From positions 528,436 to 592,435 of the forward strand of contig JAIUJO010000086.1 in the NCBI GenBank assembly GCA_023846275.1: a stretch of 64,000 bases of DNA. Reading direction: 5' to 3'. The notes below the pieces were generated by a model. The model did not search any database. It was not told the DNA's origin and saw nothing but the letters and a program-made list of their open reading frames with translations. The translations under genes were made by a program, and so were the position numbers. The stretch is from Vanilla planifolia. Lineage: Eukaryota > Streptophyta > Magnoliopsida > Asparagales > Orchidaceae. Position 1 is the stretch's first letter. Each line of letters starts with the position of its first letter. Shown in pieces: positions 39,200 through 51,000 of this stretch.

Positions 39200-40110
39200 T
39201 TAGAAACTTTGGGTGGCCAAGAGCTTATCTTAATCTTTTATTCCCTACATGATGTAGTTGATTGATTATCATTTGCCATAAAACATATTATTTCTTTCTT
39301 CTCACTACATGAAGTTTTGGAGTCTAATTCTTCTCAAACAGTCTAAGTAGCTTGAAAACCGTTCTTCTTTTTCATTATTTTTTAAATTTTTTTCTTTTTA
39401 GTATATTTGAGTTATGGATAATCTGGTATAGCATTGTTAGTCTCATCACATTCATAGCATCTTGGTGTGTTCACTATCTCTCTTCTATATTTTTACAAAT
39501 TTTTATTGACAAAACTTTTTGCGAAATTTTTATTTAAACATTTAACATAAAATTTACCTCCTCCTCGAGCTCCAAAGAGTAGATAGATGTTATATCTATA
39601 TTATATTTGTTAGCTTTAAAGGGTAGTGGTTCTATGTACCTTACTCTTAGCTTTGCTTGCTTATTGAGGCCCCCTTTTCAACTCTTTTATCCATCTCAAC
39701 CTTTTTTGTTAATAATTCTACAACTAACTCATCAGATGTGACTTTATTATGACTTAACTGCCTGTATGATTATTGAAACAGGGTCATACTCATTGTGTAG
39801 AATTATTACTAATTTTCTTACAATATCTACATTGAGAAACATTTTTTGATGATTTTCTAATCCATTAGTAATATTAGTAAATAATATAGGAATATTCTTT
39901 GAAGTTTCTCTTGAATTTATTGTGAAGAGTACATAATCATGTGCAAGAAGATTTACCTTTATTTCTTTGATTTACAAAGTACCTCCATAAATTTTTTCTA
40001 AGTTTTTCCAAACTTCATTTAAAGTATATAAATTCATTACTTGATTTAATTTGCTTTTTGATATGAAACAATAAAAGTAGTTGAATGTTATGTTATTTAA
40101 TTTAATAAGG
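39200..40110 (-). pseudogene. Copia gag with UBN2 region and broken zinc knuckle (copy B)
   Basis: Minus strand at 40,017-39,975 reads EVWKNLEKIYGGTL, then KEIKVNLLAHDYVLF and LFTNITNGLEN. This is the plant copia gag (UBN2) pattern (x)WxxLExxYEGTxxVKExKIxLLxxxYExF followed by FTxIxNxLxxLG and VRKILRxLP, here IVRKLVIILH. The knuckle near 39,465-39,411 reads CYECDETNNAIPDYP, keeping only the first two Cys. A short minus-strand frame at 39,068-38,820, YSCKNDHTIKDCQ, lies farther along in the post-knuckle/protease interval. Frame shifts are present, so no particle protein could be made. Confidence 0.8.
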
Positions 40111-40127
40111 TGCATAAATTCATAACT

Positions 40128-40210
40128 TCTTCTTGTTCTTCTTTTTCTTCTTCTTCTTCTTTGGTAAAGTATATAAATTCAGTGTTTGTTCTTCTTCTTC
40201 TTTATCTTTT
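40128..40210. repeat. CTT-rich microsatellite at the copia copy B/C junction
   Basis: Two clusters of TTC/CTT units (about 40,128-40,161 and 40,188-40,205) are separated by a short spacer. They lie exactly where gag of copy B meets the RNase H end of copy C. Confidence 0.85.
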
Positions 40211-40249
40211 TCTATTTCATATTTGGAGACTACCTTAATCATCTTTAGA

Positions 40250-41640
40250 TGACTTATGATTTTATTAGAATCTAAGGCATAAGCCAAACACTAAATAAGA
40301 TATCTAGTCTACTTACTATATGACGTAGTAAGGATCTAACAAGTAGATCATAAATGTTTTTACCAATATAGTTCACGATTTCAACTTATTCTAAATAGAT
40401 TGAACTATGCTTCAAAATCCTCCATTTTTATATTTTCATGCCTAAATTTTTTGGATAAATATTTTAAATACTTAGTTTATGAAATAAAAATCTCATCTTT
40501 TAAATACATAATTTGTAATCCAAAGAAGAAATTCATCTAACCTATTGTAATTATCTAAAACTCTCTTGCAACTAAGTGAAGAAGATGCTTACACATTTTT
40601 TATATGCTTTCAAGACTAATGCCATCAACGTAAACTTATACCAATAACAAATAATTAATTAAATTTTTAAGAATAGCGTGTCATCCAAATTTTCTTTTGT
40701 AAAATCATTTTTAACAAGGTAATTACCCAATCTATAATACCATGAATGAGGAGCTTGCTTAAGGGCATAAAATATCATCTTAATCTTATATAAATACTGA
40801 TAATGTACAATGGTCTCAAAACTCAAAGATTGTTTTACATGTAGATCTTTTTTTATTACCCTATTTTAAAATAGAAATTTTACATCCATTTCAAATAATC
40901 TAAAATTGTTATGACGTGAATGTGAAAAGAGAAGTTTAATAGTCTCTAATATTGTTACTAGTATGAATGACCACTTAAAATATATTCCATCAAGTTGGTT
41001 ATGACCCTTGGTAATAGGTTTATGTTTTGCTTCTAGTGAACACTTCATTTTCATCTAATCTTTTTTTAAATATCGCTTTAGTTCCAATCACATATTGTTC
41101 ATAAGGCCTAAAAACTAGTTCCTACATTTGGTTTCTCTCAAATTTATGTGACACTTCTTTCACTATATGAAACTAATAATTAATATTATGTGCTTCTCCT
41201 ATAGATGCTAACTCTGTGAAAGTTATAAATACACTAAGATTAATTTCTCTTATAGAATCTACAACCTTAACACCTAAACTAACTTCTCTTATAATTGAAT
41301 TTTTTTGATGTGAGGCTTGGTACTTCAAATTTTTAGATAATTGATGACTGACTCTTCTACTTTTATTTTACTTTCTCTTTCACCTTCATCCTCACTCAAT
41401 TTTAAGTTTTTTCAAATATTTTTTATTCATAAAAGTTTGTAGAACATATTCTATGAGTAGGCTCATCTTTTGTTATATTCATTATTTCTTTAACATTTGG
41501 AGTATCTATGTTATAAGCTCTATAAGTTTTTTAAAAAGAACAATATCCCGTAAACATTTCTTGGCATATTTACTCATCAAACCTATTCAAGTTGGGCCTT
41601 TCGTTATTAAGAATGATGTATTGATGTCCAAAGTACTAAC
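40250..41640 (-). pseudogene. Copia reverse transcriptase and start of RNase H (copy C)
   Basis: The open frame 41,054-40,866 reads KPITKGHNQLDGIYFKWSFI, followed by TIKLLFSHSRHNNFRLFEMD and VKFLF. These match the RT motifs KGYxQxEGIDYxETFAPV and EAIRLLLAFAxxxNFKLxQMDVKSAF. Farther on, at 40,330-40,270, SRLDILFSVWLMP matches (A/V)SRPDIMFSVCLCARF at the start of the RNase H region. Sequence is collinear with 1,870-2,870 of copy A. The rest of RNase H and the 3' LTR are missing. Confidence 0.85.
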
Positions 41641-43400
41641 ATAAACTAAAATCATTAAGATATCATATGTTAAAATTATTAAAAAAATTAAAAGCACAGT
41701 TTACCTACAAAGCAATTCCAAAAACAATAATTTCAAGAATTTACAAAAAATTGCTCAGCATTTGAATAGAAATAGAAAATGTTAGAAAAACAAGGCATGT
41801 GATTGAATCAATGAGCCCTTCATATGATTTAACTTATGTAATATTTTGTTTCTAGAAATGTGGTATGATTCCATTATAGAGTTTATTTTAAAAAGTCATT
41901 ACAAAATAAAGAATAATTATAATAAGTCAAAGTGAATACATGTATTCATAATCCATACAATGTTTTCATCATTTGTCAAACATTTTTGTCCATAAATTAG
42001 AAGCTCCAAAATTTATTAGTGAAAAAATATTTAAAATTTTAATAATTTGACACATTTATGTGACAAAAATATTTATAAACAAGAAACATAAATATTAAGT
42101 GATAAAAGAAAATACAAAATTGTTAAATATAGGTAAAGTTTAAAAACTTTAAAAATAATACCATAGCAATAATAATTACAATTAATGCAAATATTTTTGT
42201 AAAAATAAAAAAATAAAAAAACAAATAATTTATGGTTAATTTTAACTAGGATACTATATATACTTTTCATAAATTATTAAAAACTCTCTTGATCAATCAA
42301 TAATGCATATGTCTTTGTAAAAGAACTTAAAAAATGTAAAATAATTTAGATGTATAAAGATTTTTCATTAATGAAAATTAAGAATTTTTTTTCAATATAA
42401 TATGTTTCTTCATATTAAAAAATATTTTAGTGCAAACAAAAAAGTTATGGTTAATTTAAAATTTTCTAGTTTATGTTAATGAAAAGTTTGAAACTTGTTT
42501 TTTGCGTTTTAACTTCAAAGAAAATATTACTAATAATCAATCTTTAATAAATAAATTAACAAAATAAAAATTATTAAAATAAAGCAAATCTAAATGATGT
42601 TAAATGAAATTATTTTTTCAAACATTATTTATTGAACTTAATGGAATTTAGTATGGAAATATAAACTTATTCAACACATTATTGTAAGTAATTAAAAGTA
42701 GTAAGAATAAAGATGGTCAACTTGATTATATGATATTGTAATTCACTTAATGTAGTTGTGTAAGGTTCAAAATTACAATGGTTATTCATAGATGAAAGAG
42801 ACTGGAAAATTTAAAATTCTTACACATAAAGACCTCACTAAATAAATTTAGCAATAAACAAATAACTAATAAAAAAATATTTTTAAACAAAGTAAAATTG
42901 AATATTATGTGTGTGCATTTTCACAATAAAAAAGATAAAAAAATTTTAAAAAAAGTCACTAATCTGTAAAAAATTTAAAATAGGAAAAATTATTAGCTTT
43001 ACAAGAAAAAGATAATTACAGTAGTATAACAATAGTAAGTATTTATTTAAACAAACTTACTTTTATGTAAGAGATAAAAAGGTATAAATTAATGAAAAAC
43101 AATGGCTCTTTGGGCCATTAAAATAAAAAAAATTAAGTTGACTAATAAGAATGATAATATTTAAAATATATTTTGGATGTTTAAAATAATATCTATTGTA
43201 CATTAAAAAATTATTATTATATTAAAATTTTAATTATAGAATATTTTCATAGGAAAGTTCTTAATAATCTTGAAGAAGAGGCACAGAAGTTTTTTTAGTG
43301 ACTTGACAAAACCATTTCTTACATTTAACCCCAATCAACTCAAATAATGATTCATGAACATCTAACATTAGCTTACGAACATATAATCACTAGTGTCACT
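41640..43400. other. AT-rich, A-skewed stretch without genes
   Basis: This is almost pure A/T with long A runs on the plus strand. Nothing codes; minus 42,270-42,073 is a hydrophobic accident of T-rich reading. It resembles the 25-32 kb belt in composition. Confidence 0.55.
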
Positions 43401-43800
43401 CCAATTCAATAAGTTTGTTAGTGTAAAATTTCTTTGAAATTGCTTTAAAAATGTATAAATATGATTTGCTTGGATGTCTTAGTCACCATCCACCTTCCAC
43501 TGTCATTTGTGGCACTGTCAAAGCCACTAAAGCCACTCGTCTCACACCCACGAGAGTTGTGCTAACCCTTGGAACTAAAAACACACTCAACCCATACCAA
43601 CCGGATCAATGAACGTGTTGACTTCTTGACTCATTGACTCTCTGCAAACTACATTACCTGAAAGTAGACCTAAAATTTTATGATGTCTCCACAAGTGCTA
43701 CTTGCCAAAACAAAAAATTGAAATGATGCACCGATCTGTCTGAGCCACACCGATCGTCACGATGTTTCGTACTAGCAGTTGCCAACACCTAAAACATAGG
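43400..43800 (-). repeat. LTR-like dispersed repeat, copy 3
   Basis: This GC-richer island (core 43,490-43,790) is collinear with copy 2. Matching pairs are GTTTGTTAGTGTAAAATTTC with GTTTGTTAATATAAAATTTT, CCATCCACCTTCC with TCATCCACTTTTG, and GAAATGATGCACCGAT with AAAGTGATGCACTGAT. It keeps CpG dinucleotides better than its surroundings, so it may be the youngest copy. The AT-rich first part seen in copies 1 and 2 is not clear here. Outer limits are uncertain. Confidence 0.5.
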
Positions 43801-46800
43801 ACAAGTTTGTGACCTACTTAATTAAATAAATTTTATAGTTTAATTTTTTTTAAATAATTGATAAAACTTTAAGATCCATATAAAATGGAATATTGGCTCT
43901 ATGATATGAAAATAATGGAATAAAATTTTTTTTGTTTGTGTATTACTATCATTGTGAAAAATAGTTTATACCAATCAATGTTGGAGTGATTTGAACTTCC
44001 CCACTTATGAGAGATAAGGATAGAATGTGATAAACTTTCCACTAAGAAAGTTGACAACCAAATCCTTTGTGAGAGATAAGGATGAAAGTTGTGAGACCTT
44101 GTACTAAAAATGTTATTAACTAAACAAATTTTTACTTTTGCTTATACCCGTAACTCTTCACCTACCATGTTACTCTCCTGATCTAATCATCAATCCACCA
44201 TCATCCTCAACAAGGCTTTAATTCATATTGTACTATCATATTACCCATTTAAGCCAGGCTTCTCGTTAACCCAAAAACCACCACCTCGTTTCCCTTTCTT
44301 TCTTTATGACTCTACGCACTAATTCTTATGGAACTATGACATATCATCACCAAAAAACATGCACTTTTAGTAATTTTTATACTCTAAGTAGTACTCTAAT
44401 GTTAAAGTAGTCTTTTTCTATTAAGGTACTTTATTTAGAGATTATCTTAAATTTTTGTATTTTATTTATGTGAAATTTGATTAAACAAAAACCACTATAT
44501 AAGATTTTATACTTAACGCTTAAGATATTGTCACCTACTGAACTTAATAAACTACACTACAATTTTGAAATGCCAATCCTTGTATAGTTTTAAAATATAA
44601 CACACTCTACCTATCCATAAATATTTCATAATATCTTTTCATATTCTACAATAACCATTAAACATCTAAACTATTGTAGGCTCCAATTTTGACCATTATA
44701 GCAGTCTAAATCTACTCTGCATCAAATAGGCTTCCATTAATGATAACACTACTTTACTATTGCATATAGGAGCATAGCCTTTCAAACTAAATCTTTGATG
44801 CCCTTGCATAGCATGTAGTTCTTTTACAAAACACTATATTTTTACCAAGGGCAAAATTAAGGACATTTCACTCATGTCTATTATTGTTTTGATAATGTCT
44901 AGGTACAAGTCACCTCAATCAAAATAGTATTGTACAACTCACACAATTCCTACAATACTATGTTTAATTCACAAAAAACAAAAAGATGACCTTGAACTAC
45001 TTACTATGAAAGGTTGTCGCTAACTTAATATAATAACCTTGAATATAATAGCAAAGTTAATTAAGTAAATCTAAATATAATATCGATAAAGCCAAGTTTC
45101 CATTTTCTTATTTTATTTGCAAAATGACTTAATAATAGATTAATTGCCATATTCTTCCAAAAATTTCTTCCATTTTTGCAAATCAAAGGAATATAAGAAA
45201 ATCAAGGAATTCTAATAACTAAATCTCTTTGTTAAAGGAATTGATAAGTATTAAATTACAATTTCCTATAATAAGTGCCTATCTAATCTATTCTATTTTA
45301 GATATCTCAGTGTACCTTACTTATACAAGTATATTATAATACATAATTAGACAAACCTACTTTAACTAAATTTTTAACTATTGAGAAAATATTGCATAAC
45401 GTAAGAATATAGCATACAATGTGTTGTACGAGGAAAACATAATAGTAATAATGAATGATTATGATTACATGAAAAGTAGATAAAACAAAAATTGCATAAA
45501 TAAGCCCAACAAATGTCCAACACAAATTTCACTTGTAACTCTTTTAGCAGACATTATTATTGTACTAGAATAATTGAAATCTATCTATATGTCATTTGTA
45601 AGATTTATCATACTAATAGAATTATGTAGTATATAGTCTCACAATAGTAAACATTACAACTTAGTTAAACTGATTATATTAGTATAACCTTAAGATCATA
45701 AAAGTACAAATAAATTAGCTCACTAATAAATTAAGTCCCAAACTCTTATCTCTTAATTATTCATTCTACATTGGCAATGACCTCATTATATTTATACAAC
45801 ATTTCAATCTTTACGTCACATGCGTTAGCGTCTCGACCAATTATTAAATGATTACATTGTACGGTGCAACCTATGATATGATTTTGTATGAATTTCTAAT
45901 ATTACACACCTTAACACATTGTAGAAATAGTGTAGTAGATGAATGTATCATGTGATCGCATTCAACTTGATAAATATTTATTACGTAGATTTCAAGTGTT
46001 AAATTGATTGGCTGTCTTAATTTGTAGTAGAAATAAAAACAACATATTACTTATTCCTTTTGTGTTTACACCATTCAAATAGTGTAAATGATGCATAATT
46101 GGGTTTTGTTATAACTAAATATATTATAATGATAAGTGGAACAAAAAATATGAAAACCAAACAAAGGAGCATCATCATTATAGTTTACTACTTCAAATAT
46201 TTGCAATGCAAATTGAACATTTCTTAATAATGGAAAAAATAATTACATTATAAATAAAAAAATTAAAAATTAATTTGAATTCAAAAAAATTTTAAGATTA
46301 TAGAATGCTTAAGATATTTAAAGGTATGTGTAAAAAATATTTATTAAAAAAGCTAAATCATTGAAAAATAAAATTAATTGTATATAATATAGGTTTTTTC
46401 AGTTTTGTGCGTACAAAACACTAACAAAAAATGTACTTAATAATTCAAATATACAATTCTATGTTATTAAAGAAAATAGCTAAGGCAATAAAAGAAATAG
46501 AAATTTATCTTCAATGAACAACTTTAAAATACAAACAAATATTTTTATAATATATTTATGAAATTACATTATAGAAAATATGTTTTCTAATTAGTAATAT
46601 ATCAAAAATAGTCATACGTGTTAATGAAAGGATCTTTGTGATGTATCTAAAAAAGTGTTTGTAAAAGCAAGGGATTATTGATAATAAAAATAGATAAAAT
46701 TATTGAGATAAAAAAAATCTAAAATATTTTGGTTTATTTGAATATTAGGTGAGAAAGTAAATTTTATAAACAAATTTGTAAAACAATAATATATAAAACT

Positions 46801-47735
46801 ATTCAGACAAAAGGCAATCTGAATAATGTAGATTTATTTGAATAACATTTAAAGTAGTACATGTTTTATTTACAATTATGTCAAGGCTTCTACCATTTAT
46901 TAATTTAAGAATCATGAATGGTTTACTAGAAGAACAAAAAGCATAAATAATTTAAAAAAATGTTATAATATCAAATAGTTAACTTATTAAAAATTATATT
47001 ATCTTTACTAAAATAATACAAAAGTATATGAAAAAATTGTAACACCGATATAATGAGCATACAAATTATTTTTTTGCACTTGCACCAAATATTAGAAAAA
47101 CTTCTCTAAATAATTAAATTTGGGAAAACTTAAAATTTCAATAAAAATAAAAATTAAATAATGTTGGATCATTTGTATACATATATAATTATGGGAAATT
47201 CCTCCTTTTTATTAGAATATTTTTATTCTCGATTTAAAATATTTTGTTTTTTTATTTTTAATATTTTATATACTATTATAATACTTAATGAGTGTTACTT
47301 TTAATCTTAGTTTGTATGCTATTTACTTATTTAATATTTCTCTACTATTTTAACTTTTTTTCATTTTTATAGCTAATATGCCTTGAATTATGAAAAAAAT
47401 TGAGTATTATTTTCAAGATTTTAAATAAATTTTAGCATTCAATACTTTCATCTTTTAATTTAGTCATTTTATTTGAAAAAAAAATTAAATTTATGAAAAC
47501 ATCGTTGCTTGTAATTTGAAAATAATATATGTTTTTATCGTTATATTTTTGACGACTTGAATAGTATACAAATTTATTTGATTTGTTACACAAATAATTT
47601 TATTTCAAATGTTGGATATTTATAATATTGAAAAAATATAATGAATTTATGTTTCCTAATTTTGATTGATTTAAATATTTTACAATAAAATTACCTCATT
47701 TTTCTAATTATAATATTTAAATGGATATTAGTAAT
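43800..47735. other. Unassigned AT-rich stretch
   Basis: No coding domain was found. At 44,005-44,095 the phrase TGAGAGATAAGGAT occurs twice, 62 bp apart. A mildly GC-richer part (44,150-44,330) follows it. From 46.2 kb the sequence is A-rich, and between 47,200 and 47,720 it turns T-rich. The minus-strand frame 45,525-45,334 has no recognisable motif. Confidence 0.45.
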
Positions 47736-47737
47736 AA

Positions 47738-48090
47738 ATTTAGTTGAGATCCAAACTGATTCTACCTATACATTACATGAGGGGATGCAACAGATTCGTT
47801 GTCCTTTGGAGGGTGGTACTATTTCTGATGCTCTTCACTTTGTGGGGAAGCTGCCTGCTTTTTGCCTCACTCATGCTTTGAGGGACGGCAATACCCCTGC
47901 GGATTGGGTGGCAAAAAATACATACTGGTCTGATATGTCTTGGGAAAGGGGAATATCCCTGCCCAAGTCGTTACTTAAGCTCCTACTAGCTAACTTTGTA
48001 TTTAAACCGCCATAGTTTGTTTTCTTATGAAGGCTTCGGCCACTTTTGTTCAATATAAAGCTTTCAATACTCAATGTCTTTGAATATTTG
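47738..48090 (+). mobile_element. 5'-truncated LINE tail with RNase H C-terminus
   Basis: An uninterrupted frame begins before the ATG at 47,785, at about 47,740 with VEIQTDSTYTLHEGMQQI, and runs to the TAG at 48,013. It contains FCLTHALRDGNTPADWVAKN, the end of an RNase H domain (family: H-x-x-RxGNxxADxLA, with catalytic H and D kept). WERGISLPKSLL follows as in plant LINE C-termini. A 3' tail up to about 48,090 (AAGGCTTCGGCCACTTTTG) resembles LINE 3' untranslated sequence. It is GC-richer than its surroundings and free of stops, hence probably young. Such 5' truncation is normal for LINE insertion. The overlapping minus frame 48,074-47,871 is a shadow. Confidence 0.8.
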
Positions 48091-51000
48091 TGAAATTTTT
48101 TCAGGCATTAAAATTTACAATGTTTTTATTACTAAAGGAATTTTTTTGACAAATGATAAAACAAACTTTATAAGTTAGAATAATTTTTCCAACAAAACTT
48201 AAAGTTATAAAATTTTTTTATTTTACGTAATATTATAAAAAGTAGTTTTAAGTAAAAAAATTACACCTAAATTAAAAAATACAGAAAACTTAATTAACAA
48301 ATATTTGAAGAAAATGTATTCTAATAAATAATAATTAGTCCATAAATAATATGGTGAATTGTGTATGGAGAGAGTTATAAGGAATTAAATGATTTAAAAT
48401 ATTCAAAAAAATATTCAATGATATTAAAAAAATTGCTCAGGAAATTTGAAACCATATCAAAGCAGATACTTTAAATGAAAAAAAAATTAAAATAATATTT
48501 AAAAGTTTTACTTATAAAAAATATAAGTCTCACTAAACACATTTCAGTAAGTTTAACATTTAAAATTAAAAAACGTTATGCAATAAAAGTTACAAAAATC
48601 ACAATGGCGTAGTGGAATATTCAAATGTAAAAAATGTATTAAAAACATGTTGGTATTAATAAATTTAAAAATTAAAAAATGAAAATGATATATGTATAAA
48701 TACATTGTTTTTCCAAATTCTACGGTTTAATAATAAATACAACAAATGTTTCAAATTCTACATTTTAATGCTAAAAAACATTAATAATGTTTTATTATTT
48801 ATTCATTAAGAAATCGTTTGTTCAATCATTAAATATTTTTGAGAATTATGTAATAATTAGATTATTGATGTTTTAATTAAGATGTCATTTTTTTTACAAA
48901 ATATAATAACTAAACTGACAAAAATAAAATGAACGGAGAAGCAATGCTAAATGATATATAAGTAATAAAAAATGTAAATATTCCAAATGTTATGGCATCA
49001 CTCAATGAAACATTTTGATTGAGGCTGCCCAGCATTATGCAAATATTTTTAGATAATTTAGGTATGAGGATTGAAATTTAAAATTTATTATTTTCTTGAC
49101 TAAAAAAATTTTACTATAAAATTATGAATAATGATTTAAGAAAATTAAATGCGTTTTGTCTCCTAAATAAAAAAATAAAGTTTTATAATTTAGATGAGGT
49201 TATAGAACTATAAAAGAATAAATAGTAACCTAAGTGAAATAATATTTAAAATATTATCATTTACTTCAAAAAGCTACATATAATAATATAAAAAATTATA
49301 TGATCGAAAAATTGCATTATTTAATAAAAATTATTCATTTATAATATAATGTTAAATGTTCTAGCCCACAAAATATATTCATACAAAAATAACAAATTTA
49401 AATACACAATATATTATGTTATTCACAAATTTTAAATATTTTTGCAATTATGTCAAAAACATATGCTGTTAATGAACAAGCAATGCAAAAATACTAGAGT
49501 CGATAAATTAATAAATAATAAAAATCATAGAATTAGTACATTTAGAGTTTCAAATTTTTTGACAAATATATTTGAAAACGTTTAATGTTTATTTATTTGT
49601 TTATAATATTTTTTTACAAATTACAAAAAAATAGTCAGAATAGATCAATGAATATTTACAATTAAAAACATTTTGTAAATAAGTACTAACTTTTATCAAA
49701 ATAATTATTACAAGTTATTCTACTTCAACAAAAAATATTAGAATAATAGGAAAAACAAAACATTAAAGATCATAGACGTAATAATATATGCAACAATACA
49801 ATCATATTAAATGTACAAAAGTAATTAGAATATCTAATAAAAATTAAACCTATTGAATAGACTATTGCATATAATTGTTCACAATATGCAGATGGTAATA
49901 TTGTAATTTCTTTGAGCAATTCAGTAACTATGATTTGACGACAAGCAAAAAAGTATGAAAATAATAAAACTTTCAAATATTCTAAATGTAGTAACGATTA
50001 AAATTATTTGTGTACTAATACATCAATATTTGTTGTTTTATCATTATAATTCTTTGAAATATGTTTGTACACCTGAAAAAAATTAAAACATTTATAGTGA
50101 TTAACAAAACTAAAAAATAAAAATTGATGCATAGAATTTTTAAATATTCAAAATTTTATGCATAATAAAATAAAGATAACTTTTCTTTGTTTTTGCCCAA
50201 CTTTATTTTTGCTAACGAGTGAAAAATATGTAATAAAAACCTGTTGGATGGAATTTATAGCATTAAAAGAAAAACAATTATTTCATAAAAAAAAGCATTG
50301 TTAAGATAAAGACTTGTGTAAAATATTTAATTATATATACAAAATACTAAAATAATAAAATCCATTGTGGATTCATAATTTTAAATTTTAAAATGATATT
50401 TTTGCAATACGTTAATAAATTATTTTATTGAAATAAACTTAGTAAAAAAGTTATTGAAAGCTAAAATTATATCCGACATAGTCATTGATGATTATTCATC
50501 CGCTATTTATAGTACTCGCAAGATTGATACACTCAAGAAATGTTGTAATGCTTGACATGTAATAATTTTTATTTTAAAAAATAGTTTTCAATATTGTAAG
50601 GTATGTAATTGCTAATAAAGATGGCATAATTAATCTAAATATATAAAGTTTTAATAATATTTAAAACACTTTCATATTTAAAACATTTGATAACATAAAC
50701 AAAATGCCTTCATATAAACATTAAAAATTAAAAATTAACAAATTTCAAAGAATTTGATGTTTCATAACAATTTATAAAATATTTAATTTTTCATAAATAA
50801 AAAACATACTTAAAAAACTATAACTCTACTAAATAATTAAATTTAAAATATAAATATAACAAGTACAAATATATTAAAAATTGTTAATATATTAAAAAAA
50901 TATAAATTATTTACATAATATAGGAATAATAAACGTTTTTAGACTACAAAGTGGAAACTCCCACAACAAAAATAAAAGATATTAAAAATTAAAACTTATA

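Larger units (their letters stand above)
37735..41640 (-). mobile_element. Rearranged Ty1/copia block (copies B and C)
   Basis: Two partial copies of the family seen at 1.15-5.5 kb lie head to tail on the minus strand. Reading from 41,640 downward, the RT part comes first (copy C), then gag and integrase (copy B). About 150 bp at the integrase-RT junction are present twice, at 41,509-41,640 and 37,745-37,900, including the words CTATAAGTTTTT and CATATTTACTCATCAAACC or CATACCTATTCAACAACCC. No LTR lies between RNase H and gag at about 40,250; a CTT-rich tract does. Confidence 0.8.
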
